Positions 12,937-26,161 of a stretch of DNA of 64,000 nt are shown piece after piece (within the stretch, counting starts at the first letter, position 1; each line of letters starts with the position of its first letter). The position numbers were made by a program, and so were the translations under genes. The notes under the pieces are model-generated. The model had not been told where the DNA came from and did no database searches. It saw nothing but the letters and a program-made list of their open reading frames with translations. The DNA lies in the NCBI GenBank assembly GCA_034190875.2, contig JAXDRA010000660.1, positions 29,147 through 93,146 on the forward strand. Reading direction: 5' to 3'. The stretch comes from Urechis unicinctus. Taxonomy: Eukaryota; Annelida; Polychaeta; Xenopneusta; Urechidae.

Positions 12937-15243
12937 AGCAGGGACTGTAACGACTACTGACATGCATGTCTTAGTCAACGTAGACACTTACCACGAAACG
13001 TAGGGACTGTAACGACCACAGACGTGCATGTCTTAGTCAACGTCTACACTTGCATCGAAATGTAGGGACTGTAACGTCTAAAGACGTGCATGTCTTGGTC
13101 AACGTCTACTGTTACAAAGACAAGTTGAGAATGTAAAGACTACATACGTGCATGTCTTAGTCAACGTCTACACTTACATCGACATATAGGGACTGTAACG
13201 ACTACAGACGTACATCTCTTAGTCAATATCTACACTTACTACGACAAGCAGGGACTGTAACGACTACAGACGTACATCTCTTAGTCAATATCTACACTTA
13301 CCACGACAAGCAGGGACTGTAACGACTACTGACGTGCATGTCTTAGTCAACGTCTACACTTACCACGACAGGTAGGGACTAACGACTACTGACGTGCATG
13401 TCTCAGTCAACGTCTACACTAACCACGACATGTAGGTATTGTAACGACTACACCTGTGCATGTCTTACAACGTCTACTCTTACCACGACAAATAGGAACT
13501 GTAACAACTACAGACGTGCATGTCTTAGTCAACGTCTACTCTTACCATGACAAGTAGTGACTGTAACGACTACAGACGTACATGTCTTAGTCAACGTATA
13601 CACTTACCATGACAAGTAGGGACTGTAACGACTACAGACGTGCATGTCTAAGTCAACGTCTACACTTACCACGATAAGTAGGGACTGTAACGACTGAAGA
13701 CGTGCATGTCTTAGTCAACGTCTACACTTACCACGACAAGTAGGTACTGTAACAACTACAGACGTGCATATCTTAGTCAACGTCTACACTTACATCGACA
13801 AGTAAGGACTGTAACGACTACTGAATTGTATGTCTTAGTCAACGTCTACACTTATCACGACGAGTAGGGTCTGTTACGACTACAGACGTGCATATCCTAG
13901 TCAATGTCTTCACTTACATCGACATGTAGGTACTGTAAAGCCTACAGACGTGCATGATTTTGTCAACGTCTACACTTAGCACTACAATTAGGGACTGTAA
14001 CGACTACAGACGGTCATCTTTTTAGTCAACATCTACACTTACCACGACAAACAGGGACTGTAACGACTACTGACGTGCATGTCTTAGTCAGCATCTACAC
14101 TTACCACGACAAGTAGGTTCTGTAACGACTACTGACGTGCATGTCGTTGTCAACGTGTACACTTACCATGACAAGTAGTGACTGTAACGACTACAGACGT
14201 ACATGTCTTAGTCAACGTATACACTTACCATGACAAGTAGGGACTGTAACGACTACAGACGTGCATGCCTAAGTCAACGTCTACACTTACCACGATAAGA
14301 AGGGACTGTAACGACTGAAGACGTGCATGTCTTAGTCAACGTCTACACTTACCACGACAAGTAGTGGATGTAACGACTACTGACGTGCATGTCTTAGTAA
14401 ACTTCTACACTTACCACGACAAATAGGAACTGTAACAACTACAGACGTGCATGTCTTAGTCAACGTCTACTCTTACCATGACAAGTAGTGACTGTAACGA
14501 CTACAGACGTACATGTCTTAGTCAACGTATACACTTACCATGACAAGTAGGGACTGTAACGACTACAGACGTGCATGTCTAAGTCAACGTCTACACTTAC
14601 CACGATAAGTAGGGACTGTAACGACTGAAGACGTGCATGTCTTAGTCAACGTCTACACTTACCACGACAAGTAGTGGATGTAACGACTACTGACGTGCAT
14701 GTCTTAGTCAACGTCTACACTTGCCATGACAAGTAGGTACTGTAACAACTACAGACGTGCATGTCTTAGTCAACGTCTACACTTACATCGACAAGTAAGG
14801 ACTGTAACGACTACTGAATTGTATGTCTTAGTCAACGTCTACACTTATCACGACAAGTAGGGACAGTTACGACTACAGACGTGCATGTCCTAGTCAATGT
14901 CTTCACTTACATCGACATATAGGGACTGTAACGACTACAGACGTACATCTCTTAGTCAACATCTACACTTACCACGACAAGCAGGGACTGTAACGACTAC
15001 TGACGTGCATGTCTTAGTCAACGTCTACACTTACCACGACAAGTAGGGACTGTAACGACTAATGACGTGCATGTCTTAGTCAACGTGTACACTTACCACG
15101 ACAAGTAGGGACTGTAACGACTACTGACGTGAATGTCTTGGTCAACGTCTACACTTACCACGACAAGCAGGGACTGTAACGACAGCTGACGTACATGTCT
15201 TAGTCAACGTCTACACCCACCACGACATGTACGGGCTGTAACG
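12891..15243 (+). repeat. 2,353-bp tandem segmental duplication, unit 1
   Basis: About 38 monomers. Landmarks CCACGAAACG (12,991) and CACCTGTGC (13,451) recur at 15,344 and 15,804, both exactly 2,353 bp on. Much of the unit is also colinear with 6.85-8.28 kb (offset 6,097), but it contains extra internal copies: AATAGGAAC at 13,491 recurs at 14,422, 931 bp or about 15 monomers later. Unit boundaries are approximate; the left one is where the flanking variants stop matching. Confidence 0.8.
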
Positions 15244-17598
15244 ACTACTGACGTGCATGTCTTAGTCAACGTCTACACTTACCACAACAAGCAGGGACTG
15301 TAACGACTACTGACATGCATGTCTTAGTCAACGTAGACACTTACCACGAAACGTAGGGACTGTAACGACCACAGACGTGCATGTCTTAGTCAACGTCTAC
15401 ACTTGCATCGAAATGTAGGGACTGTAACGTCTAAAGACGTGCATGTCTTGGTCAACGTCTACTGTTACAAAGACAAGTTGAGAATGTAAAGACTACATAC
15501 GTGCATGTCTTAGTCAACGTCTACACTTACATCGACATATAGGGACTGTAACGACTACAGACGTACATCTCTTAGTCAATATCTACACTTACTACGACAA
15601 GCAGGGACTGTAACGACTACAGACGTACATCTCTTAGTCAATATCTACACTTACCACGACAAGCAGGGACTGTAACGACTACTGACGTGCATGTCTTAGT
15701 CAACGTCTACACTTACCACGACAGGTAGGGACTAACGACTACTGACGTGCATGTCTCAGTCAACGTCTACACTAACCACGACATGTAGGTATTGTAACGA
15801 CTACACCTGTGCATGTCTTACAACGTCTACTCTTACCACGACAAATAGGAACTGTAACAACTACAGACGTGCATGTCTTAGTCAACGTCTACTCTTACCA
15901 TGACAAGTAGTGACTGTAACGACTACAGACGTACATGTCTTAGTCAAAGTATACACTTACCATGACAAGTAGGGACTGTAACGACTACAGACGTGCATGT
16001 CTAAGTCAACGTCTACACTTACCACGATAAGTAGGGACTGTAACGACTGAAGACGTGCATGTCTTAGTCAACGTCTACACTTACCACGACAAGTAGGTAC
16101 TGTAACAACTACAGACGTGCATATCTTAGTCAACGTCTACACTTACATCGACAAGTAAGGACTGTAACGACTACTGAATTGTATGTCTTAGTCAACGTCT
16201 ACACTTATCACGACGAGTAGGGTCTGTTACGACTACAGACGTGCATATCCTAGTCAATGTCTTCACTTACATCGACATGTAGGTACTGTAAAGCCTACAG
16301 ACGTGCATGATTTTGTCAACGTCTACACTTAGCACTACAAGTAGGGACTGTAACGACTACAGACGGTCATCTTTTAGTCAACATCTACACTTACCACGAC
16401 AAACAGGGACTGTAACGACTACTGACGTGCATGTCTTAGTCAGCATCTACACTTACCACGACAAGTAGGTTCTGTAACGACTACTGACGTGCATGTCGTT
16501 GTCAACGTGTACACTTACCATGACAAGTAGTGACTGTAACGACTACAGACGTACATGTCTTAGTCAACGTATACACTTACCATGACAAGTAGGGACTGTA
16601 ACGACTACAGACGTGCATGCCTAAGTCAACGTCTACACTTACCACGATAAGAAGGGACTGTAACGACTGAAGACGTGCATGTCTTAGTCAACGTCTACAC
16701 TTACCCACGACAAGTAGTGGATGTAACGACTACTGACGTGCATGTCTTAGTAAACTTCTACACTTACCACGACAAATAGGAACTGTAACAACTACAGACG
16801 TGCATGTCTTAGTCAACGTCTACTCTTACCATGACAAGTAGTGACTGTAACGACTACAGACGTACATGTCTTAGTCAACGTATACACTTACCATGACAAG
16901 TAGGGACTGTAACGACTACAGACGTGCATGTCTAAGTCAACGTCTACACTTACCACGATAAGTAGGGACTGTAACGACTGAAGACGTGCATGTCTTAGTC
17001 AACGTCTACACTTACCACGACAAGTAGTGGATTTGTAACGACTACTGACGTGCATGTCTTAGTCAACGTCTACACTTGCCACGACAAGTAGGTACTGTAA
17101 CAACTACAGACGTGCATGTCTTAGTCAACGTCTACACTTACATCGACAAGTAAGGACTGTAACGACTACTGAATTGTATGTCTTAGTCAACGTCTACACT
17201 TATCACGACAAGTAGGGACAGTTACGACTACAGACGTGCATGTCCTAGTCAATGTCTTCACTTACATCGACATATAGGGACTGTAACGACTACAGACGTA
17301 CATCTCTTAGTCAACATCTACACTTACCACGACAAGCAGGGACTGTAACGACTACTGACGTGCATGTCTTAGTCAACGTCTACACTTACCACGACAAGTA
17401 GGGACTGTAACGACTAATGACGTGCATGTCTTAGTCAACGTGTACACTTACCACGACAAGTAGGGACTGTAACGACTACTGACGTGAATGTCTTGGTCAA
17501 CGTCTACACTTACCACGACAAGCAGGGACTGTAACGACAGCTGACGTACATGTCTTAGTCAACGTCTACACCCACCACGACATGTACGGGCTGTAACG
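15244..17598 (+). repeat. 2,353-bp tandem segmental duplication, unit 2
   Basis: Second copy of the 12.9-15.2 kb unit, about 2 bp longer because of small indels: an extra C near 16,705, an extra TT near 17,033, and one T fewer in the TCATCTTTT run near 16,370. I noticed about seven differences in all, so the duplication is recent compared with the divergence between neighbouring monomers. To the right the sequence continues into the TACTCTTACAAAGAC monomer, as it does at 4.2 and 11.7 kb, which marks this as the ancestral continuation. Confidence 0.8.
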
Positions 17599-17839
17599 AC
17601 TACTGACGTGCATGTCTTAGTCAACGTCTACACTTACCACGACAAGTAGGGACTGTAACGACTACTGACGTGCATGTCTTAGTCAACGTCTACTCTTACA
17701 AAGACAAGTAGGGAATGTAACGACTACTGAGGTTCTTGTCTTAGTCAACGTCTACACTTACCACGATAAGTAGGTACTGTAACGACTACAGACGTGCATG
17801 TCTTCGTCAACGTCTACACTTACATCGACAAGTAGGGAC

Positions 17840-18600
17840 TGTAACGAACGACTACTGAATTGCAAGTGTCTTAGACAGACGTGCACACAACGTCTACACC
17901 ACGAAAGTAGGGTAACGACTACTGACGTGCATGTCTTAGTCAACGTACACTTACCCACGACAAGTAGGGACTGTAACGACTACTGACGTGCATGTCTTAG
18001 TCAATGTCTACACTTACGACAAGCGTACCACGACAAGTAGGGACTGTAACGACTACTGACGTGCATGTCTTAGTCAATGTCTACACATACCACGACAAGT
18101 AGGGACTGTACGACTACAGACGTGCATGTCTTTGTCAATGTCTGCACTTACCACGACAAGTAGGGACTGTAACGTAACGAGTCTACAGACGTGCATGTAG
18201 GGTCTGCACTTTGTCAGACGTGCATGTCTTAGTGTCTGCACTTACCACGACAAGTAGGGACTGTAACGACTACAGACGTGCGTCTACTTATCGACAAGTA
18301 TGGAACTGTAACGACTACTGACATATGTCTTAGTCAACGTCTACACTTACCACGACAAGTAGGGACTGTAACGACTACAGATGCATGTCTTAGTCAACGT
18401 CTACACTTACCACGACAAGTAGGTACTGTAACGACTACAGACGTGCATGTCTAAGTCAATGTTTACACTACCATCGACAAGTAGGGACTGTAACGACTAC
18501 TGACGCGCATGTCTTAGTAGTCTACACGTCTACACTTACTTCGACAAGCAGGGGACTGTAACGACTACTGTAACGACGTGACGTGCAATGTCTTAGTTAA
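17840..18600 (+). repeat. Phase-broken satellite patch
   Basis: The 62-bp register fails repeatedly here: a duplicated ACGAACGAC near 17,845, shortened monomers near 17,880-17,920, GTAACGTAACGAG near 18,172, a jumbled unit at 18,190-18,235, and a doubled TGTAACGAC near 18,565. All fragments are still recognisable pieces of the monomer, with no foreign DNA. Flanking blocks on both sides are regular. This may be real rearrangement or poor consensus in the assembly. The overlapping open frames at 17,758-17,958 (minus) and 17,798-17,986 (plus) arise from the broken register. Confidence 0.75.
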
Positions 18601-18659
18601 CAACTACACATACATCGACAATTAGAGACTGTAGCGATTACTGACTTGCATGTTTTAGT

Positions 18660-21614
18660 CAACGTCTACACTTACATCGACAAGTAGGGACTGTAACGAC
18701 TGCTGATGTGCATGTCTTAGTCAATGTCTACACTTACCACGACAAGTAGGGACTGTAACGACTACAGACATGCATGTCTTTGTCAATGTCTGCACTTACC
18801 ACGACAAGTAGGTACTGTAACGACTACAGACGTGCATGTCTTAGTCAACGTCTACACTTTCCACGACAAGTAGGGACTGTAACGACTACAGACGTGCATG
18901 TCTTTGTCAATGTCTGCACTTACCACGACAAGTAGGGACTGTAACGACTACAGACATGCATGTCTTAGTCAACGTCTGCACTTACCACGACAAGTAGGGA
19001 CTGTAACGACTACAGATGTGCATATCTTAGTCAACGTCTATACTTACAACGACAAGAAGGGACTATAACGATTACAGACGTGCATTTCTAAGTCAATGTT
19101 TACACTTACATCGAAAAGTAGGGGCTGTAACGACTACTGACGCGCATATCTTAGTCAACGTCTACACTTACATCGACAAGCAGGGACTGTAACGACTACT
19201 GACGTGCATGTCTTAGTTATCATCTACACTTACATCGACAAGTAGGGACTGTAGCGATTACTGACTTGCATGTTTTAGTCAACGTCTTCACTTACAACGA
19301 TAAGTACGGACTGTAACGACTACTGACGTGCATGTCTTAGTCAACGTCTAAACTTACCACAACAAGCAGGGACTGTAACGACTACTGACGTGAATGTCTA
19401 TGTCAACGTCTACACTTACATCGACAAGCAGGGACTGTAACGACAGCTGACGTACATGTCTTAGTCAACGTCTACACTTACCACGACATGTAGGGGCTGT
19501 AACGACTACTGACGTGCATGTCTTAGTCAACGTCTACACTTTCCACGACAAGTAGGGACTGTAACGACTACTGACGTGCATGTCTTAGTCAACGTGTACA
19601 CTTACCACGACAAGTAGGGAATGTAACGACTACTGAGGTTCTTGTCTTAGTCAGCGTCTACACTTACCACGATAAGTAGGTACTGTAACGACTACAGACG
19701 TGCATGTCTTCGTCAACGTCTACACTTACATCGACAAGTATGGACTGTAACGACTACTGAATTGCATGTCTTAGACAGTTCTACACTTACCACGAAATGT
19801 AGGGACTGTAACGACTACTGATGTGCACGTCTTAGTCAACGTCTACACTTACATCGACAAGTAGGGTCTGTAACGACTGCTGATGTGCATGTCTTAGTCA
19901 ATGTCTACACTTACCACGACAAGTAGGGACTGTAACGACTACAGACATGCATGTCTTTGTCAATGTCTGCACTTACCACGACAAGTAGGTACTGTAACGA
20001 CTACAGACGTGCATGTCTTAGTCAACGTCTACACTTTCCACGACAAGTAGGGACTGTAACGACTACAGACGTGCATGTCTTTGTCAATGTCTGCACTTAC
20101 CACGACAAGTAGGGACTGTAACGACTACAGACATGCATGTCTTAGTCAACGTCTGCACTTACCACGACAAGTAGGGACTGTAACGATTACAGATGTGCAT
20201 ATCTTAGTCAACGTCTACACTTACCACGACAAGAAGGGACTATAACGATTACAGACGTGCATTTCTAAGTCAATGTTTACACTTACATCGAAAAGTAGGG
20301 GCTGTAACGACTACTGACGTCCATATCTTAGTCAACGTCTACACTTACATCGACAAGCAGGGACTGTAACGACTACTGACGCGCATGTCTTAGTTATCAT
20401 CTACACTTACATCGACAAGTAGGGACTGTAGCGATTACTGACTTGCATGTTTTAGTCAACATCTTCACTTACAACGATAAGTAGGGACTGTAACGACTAC
20501 TGACGTGCATGTCTTAGTCAACGTCTTCACTTACCACAACAAGCAGGGACTGTAACGACTACTGACGTGAATGTCTTGGTCAACGTCTACACTTACCACG
20601 ACAAGCAGGGACTGTAACGACAGCTGACGTACATGTCTTAGTCAACGTCTACACCCACCACGACATGTACGGGCTGTAACGACTACTGACGCGCATGTCT
20701 TAGTCAACGTCTACTCTTACAAAGACAAGTAGGGAATGTAACGATTACTGTGGTTCATGTCTTAGTCAGCGTCTACACTTACCACGATAAGTAGGTACTG
20801 TAACGACTACAGACGTGCATGTCTTCGTCAACGTCTACACTTACATCGACAAGTAGGGACTGTAACGACTACAGACATGCATGTCTTAGTCAACGTCTGC
20901 ACTTACCACGACAAGTAGGGACTGTAACGACTACAGATGTGCATATGTTAGTCAACGTCTACACTTACCACGACAAGAAGGGACTATAACGATTACAGAC
21001 GTGCATTTCTAAGTCAATGTTTACACTTACATCGAAAAGTAGGGGCTGTAACGACTACTGACGCGCATATCTTAGTCCACGTCTACACTTACATCGACAA
21101 GCAGGGACTGTAACGACTACAGACGTGCATGTCTTAGTTAACATCTACACATACATCGACAATTAGGGACTGTAGCGATTACTGACTTGCATGTTTTAGT
21201 CAACGTCTACACTTACATCGACAAGTAGGGACTGTAACGACTACAGACATGCATGTCTTTGTCAATGTCTGCACTTACCACGACAAGTAGGTACTGTAAC
21301 GACTACAGACGTGCATGTCTTAGTCAACGTCTACACTTTCCACGACAAGTAGGGACTGTAACGACTACAGACGTGCATGTCTTTGTCAATGTCTGCACTT
21401 ACCACGACAAGTAGGGACTGTAACGACTACAGACATGCATGTCTTAGTCAACGTCTGCACTTATCACGACAAGTAGGGACTGTAACGACTACAGATGTGC
21501 ATATCTTAGTCAACGTCTATACTTACAACGACAAGAAGGGACTATAACGATTACAGACGTGCATTTCTAAGTCAATGTTTACACTTACATCGAAAAGTAG
21601 GGGCTGTAACGACT
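18660..21614 (+). repeat. Higher-order satellite with 1,177-bp period
   Basis: Regular 62-bp monomers resume after the broken patch. TGCTGATGTG at 18,701 recurs at 19,878, again 1,177 bp apart as in the 4-5 kb region. From about 19,854 to 20,860 the sequence follows 4,541-5,547 at a constant offset of 15,313, then switches at about 20,860 to the ACATGCATG monomer type and repeats part of the 18.7-19.1 kb content. A two-base deletion (GTGCAGTCTTAG) near 21,625 sits close to the switch into the next block. No gene seen. Confidence 0.75.
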
Positions 21615-24184
21615 ACTGACGTGCAGTCTTAGTCAACGTCTACACTTGCCACGACAAGTAGGTACTGTAACAACTACAGACGTGCATGTCTTAGTCAACG
21701 TCTACACTTACATCGACAAGTAAGGACTGTAACGACTACTGAATTGTATGTCTTAGTCAACGTCTACACTTATCACGACAAGTAGGGACAGTTACGACTA
21801 CAGACGTGCATGTCCTAGTCAATGTCTTCACTTACATCGACATATAGGGACTGTAACGACTACAGACGTACATCTCTTAGTCAACATCTACACTTACCAC
21901 GACAAGCAGGGACTGTAACGACTACTGACGTGCATGTCTTAGTCAACGTCTACACTTACCACGACAAGTAGGGACTGTAACGACTAATGACGTGCATGTC
22001 TTAGTCAACGTGTACACTTACCACGACAAGTAGGGACTGTAACGACTAGAGACGTGCATGTCTTTGTCAAATTGTACACTTACCACGACAAGTAGGGTAT
22101 GTAACGACTAATGAGGTGCATGTTTTAGTCAACATCTACACTTACCACGACAAGTAGGGACTGTAACGACTACAGACGTGCATGTCTTAGTCAACGTCTA
22201 CACTTACCACGACAAGTAGGGACTGTAACAACAACAGATGTGCATGTCCTAGTCAATGTCTTCACTTTCATCGACATGTAGGAACTGTAACGACTACAGA
22301 CGTACATCTCTTAGTCAACATCTACTCTTACCACGACAAGTAGGGACTGTAACGACTACAGACGTACAAGTCTTAGTTTAACGTCTACACTTACTATGAC
22401 AAGTAGGGACTGTAACGACCACTGACGTGCATGTCTTAGTCAACGTCTAGGCTTACCACCACAGGTAGGGACTGTAACGACTACAAACTAGCCTGTCTTA
22501 GTCAAAGTCTACACTTACCACGACATGTAGGGTCTGTAACGACTACAGACGTGCATGTCTTAGTCAACGTCTACACTTACCACGACAGGTAGGGACTAAC
22601 GACTACAGACGTGAATGTCTCAGTCAACGTCTACACTTACATCGACATGTAGGGACTGTAGCGTCTACTGACGTGCATGTCTTAGTCAACGTCTACACTT
22701 ACCACGATAAGTAGGGACTGTAACGACTAGATACGTGCATTTCGTACTCAACGTCTACACTTACATCGAAAAGTAGGGACTGTAACGACTACTGACGCGC
22801 AAATCTTAGTCAACGTCTACACTTACATCGACATATAGGGACTGTAACGACTACAGACGGAATGTCTTAATCAACGTATACACTTGCATCGACATGAAGG
22901 GACTGTAAAGACTACAGACGTGCATGTTTTTGTCAACGTCTACACTTAGCACTACAAGTAGGGACTGTAACGACTACAGACGGTCATCTTTTAGTCAACA
23001 TCTACACTTACCACGACAAACAGGGACTGTAACGACTACTGACGTGCATGTCTTAGTCAACATCTACACTTACCACGACAAGTAGGTTCAGTAACGACTA
23101 CTGACGTGCATGTCGTTGTCAACGTGTACACTTACCACGACAAGTAGGGACTGTAACGACTAATGACGTGCATGTCTTAGTCAACGTGTACACTTACCAC
23201 GACAAGTAGGGACTGTAACGACTAGAGACGTGCATGTCTTTGTCAAAGTGTATACTTACCACGACAAGTAGGGAATGTAACGACAACAGACGTGCATGTC
23301 CTAGTCAATGTCTTCACTTACATCGACATGTAGGAACTTAAACGACTACAAACGTACATCTCGTAGTCAACATCTACACTTACCACGACAAGCGGGGACT
23401 GTAACGACTACTGACGTGCATGTCTTAGTCAACGTCTACACTTACTACGACAGGTAGGGACTAACGACTACTGACGTGCATGTCTCAGTCAACGTCTACA
23501 CTTACCACGACAGGTAGGGACTAACGACTACTGACGTGCATGTCTCAGTCAACGTCTACACTTACATCGACAAGTAGGGACTGTAGCGTCTATTGACGTG
23601 CATGTCTTAGTCAACGTCTACACTTACCACGATAAGTAGGGACTGTAACGACTACTGACGTGCATGTCTTAGTCAACATCTGCACTTACCACAACAGGTA
23701 GGGACTGTTACGACTACAGACGTGCATGTCTTAATCAACGTCTACACTTACATCGACAAGTAGGGACTGTAGCGTCTATTGACGTGCATGTCTTAGTCAA
23801 TGTCTACACTTACCACGATAAGTAGGGACTGTAACGACTACAGACGCGCATGTCTTAGTTAACGTCTACACTAACCACGACATGTAGGTATTGTAACGAC
23901 TACACCTGTGCATGTCTTACAACGTCTACTGTTACCACGACAAATTGGAACTGTAACAACTACAGACGTGCATGTCTTAGTCAACGTCTACTCTTACCAT
24001 GACAAGTAGTGACTGTAACGACTACAGACGTACATGTCTTAGTCAACGTATACACTTACCATGACAAGTAGGGACTGTAACGACTACAGACGTGCATGTC
24101 TAAGTCAACGTCTACACTTACCACGATAAGTAGGGACTGTAACGACTGAAGACGTGCATGTCTTAGTCAACGTCTACACTTACC
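21615..24184 (+). repeat. Distant copy of 8.28-10.85 kb
   Basis: Colinear with 8,282-10,850 at a constant offset of 13,333. The left limit is where 21,600 still has the AGGGGCTG monomer type while the 8.28 kb flank differs. At the right limit, 24,184/24,185, this copy jumps back to a sequence like 22,704, starting the 1,481-bp tandem duplication. At 10,850 the sister block simply continues. Confidence 0.85.
22704..24184 (+). repeat. 1,481-bp (24-monomer) tandem duplication, unit A
   Basis: The length is 24 x 62 less 7. The deficit is explained by two 60-bp monomers, one monomer lacking GT (CTTACAACG) and one lacking a base (ACGGAATG). Diagnostic variants of type A are AAGCGGGGACTG (near 23,391), TTACTACGACAGG (near 23,443) and CTTAATCAACG (near 23,730). 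Confidence 0.85.
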
Positions 24185-25665
24185 ACGATAAGTAGGGACT
24201 GTAACGACTAGAGACGTGCATTTCTTACTCAACGTCTACACTTACATCGAAAAGTAGGGAATGTAACGACTACTGACGCGCATATCTTAGTCAACGTCTA
24301 CACTTACATCGACATATAGGGACTGTAGCGACTACAGACGGAATGTCTTAATCAACGTATACACTTGCATCGACATGAAGGGACTGTAAAGACTACAGAC
24401 GTGCATGTTTTTGTCAACGTCTACACTTAGCACTACAAGTAGGGACTGTAACGACTACAGACGGTCATCTTTTAGTCAACATCTACACTTACCACGACAA
24501 ACAGGGACTGTAACGACTACTGACGTGCATGTCTTAGTCAACATCTACACTTACCACGACAAGTAGGTTCAGTAACGACTACTGACGTGCATGTCGTTGT
24601 CAACGTGTACACTTACCACGACAAGTAGGGACTGTAACGACTAATGACGTGCATGTCTTAGTCAACGTGTACACTTACCACGACAAGTAGGGACTGTAAC
24701 GACTAGAGACGTGCATGTCTTTGTCAAAGTGTATACTTACCACGACAAGTAGGGAATGTAACGACAACAGACGTGCATGTCCTAGTCAATGTCTTCACTT
24801 ACATCGACATGTAGGAACTTAAACGACTACAAACGTACATCTCGTAGTCAACATCTACACTTACCACGACAAGCAGGGACTGTAACAACTACTGACGTGC
24901 ATGTCTTAGTCAACGTCTACACTTACCACGACAGGTAGGGACTAACGACTACTGACGTGCATGTCTCAGTCAACGTCTACACTTACCACGACAGGTAGGG
25001 ACTAACGACTACTGACGTGCATGTCTCAGTCAACGTCTACACTTACATCGACAAGTAGGGACTGTAGCGTCTATTGACGTGCATGTCTTAGTCAACGTCT
25101 ACACTTACCACGATAAGTAGGGACTGTAACGACTACTGACGTGCATGTCTTAGTCAACATCTGCACTTACCACAACAGGTAGGGACTGTTACGACTACAG
25201 ACGTGCATGTCTTAGTCAACGTCTACACTTACATCGACAAGTAGGGACTGTAGCGTCTATTGACGTGCATGTCTTAGTCAATGTCTACACTTACCACGAT
25301 AAGTAGGGACTGTAACGACAACAGACGCGCATGTCTTAGTTAACGTCTACACTAACCACGACATGTAGGTATTGTAACGACTACACCTGTGCATGTGTTA
25401 CAACGTCTACTGTTACCACGACAAATTGGAACTGTAACAACTACAGACGTGCATGTCTTAGTCAACGTCTACTCTTACCATGACAAGTAGTGACTGTAAC
25501 GACTACAGACGTACATGTCTTAGTCAACGTATACACTTACCATGACAAGTAGGGACTGTAACGACTACAGACGTGCATGTCTAAGTCAACGTCTACACTT
25601 ACCACGATAAGTAGGGACTGTAACGACTGAAGACGTGCATGTCTTAGTCAACGTCTACACTTACC
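24185..25665 (+). repeat. 1,481-bp (24-monomer) tandem duplication, unit B
   Basis: Adjacent copy of unit A: AACTTAAACG moves from 23,335 to 24,816. Diagnostic type-B variants are GCAGGGACTGTAACAACTAC (24,872), ACGACAACAGACGCG (near 25,316) and GCATGTGTTAC (25,391). After 25,665 the sequence continues as it does after 10,850; GAATTGTAT at 10,942 lies at 25,756, an offset of 14,814, which equals 13,333 plus 1,481. This confirms a tandem duplication inserted into the longer copied block. Confidence 0.85.
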
Positions 25666-25970
25666 ACGACAAGTAGGTACTGTAACAACTACAGACGTGC
25701 ATATCTTAGTCAACGTCTACACTTACATCGACAAGTAAGGACTGTAACGACTACTGAATTGTATGTCTTAGTCAACGTCTACACTTTCCACGACAAGTAG
25801 GGACTGTAACGACTACAGACGTGCATGTCTTTGTCAATGTCTGCACTTACCACGACAAGTAGGGACTGTAACGACTACAGACATGCATGTCTTAGTCAAC
25901 GTCTGCACTTACCACGACAAGTAGGGACTGTAACGACTACAGATGTGCATATCTTAGTCAACGTCTACAC

Positions 25971-26161
25971 TTATCACGACAAGTAGGGACAGTTACGACT
26001 ACAGACGTGCATGTCCTAGTCAATGTCTTCACTTACATCGACATATAGGGACTGTAACGACTACAGACGTACATCTCTTAGTCAACATCTACACTTACCA
26101 CGATAAGTAGGGACTGTAACGACTGAAGACGTGCATGTCTTAGTCAACGTCTACACTTACC
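25971..26161 (+). repeat. Mosaic joint between duplicated A-B blocks
   Basis: About 190 bp built of short pieces with different relatives. 25,971-26,096 matches the TTATCACGAC / GGGACAGTTACG monomers seen near 8.44 and 21.77 kb. It then switches to a GACTGAAGACG monomer (26,121) leading into the same junction as at 24,185. It separates the first and second A-B blocks. Confidence 0.7.

Larger units (their letters stand above)
1..17757 (+). repeat. Divergent, higher-order-organised satellite domain, left part
   Basis: Monomers here carry many distinctive variants such as GGAACTTAAACG, ACACCTGTGC, ACGGTCATCTTTTAG, CCACGATTAGATGG and CCCACCACGACATGTACGGG. These recur in the same order in separate blocks, which is the signature of higher-order repeats. 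Landmarks at 187 and 1,776 reappear at 10,002 and 11,590 (offsets 9,815 and 9,814). Those at 3,141 and 3,608 reappear at 12,150 and 12,617 (offset 9,009), so the two roughly 3-kb blocks are colinear but differ by several hundred bases of monomer gain or loss. Landmarks at 6,894 and 7,354 reappear at 12,991 and 13,451 (offset 6,097). No gene or unique sequence was seen anywhere in this stretch. Confidence 0.85.

Noticed and set aside
17758-17986. Overlapping open frames on both strands (66 and 62 codons)
   Set aside because: They exist only because the broken register at 17,840-17,920 removes satellite stop codons. The protein is low-complexity satellite translation.
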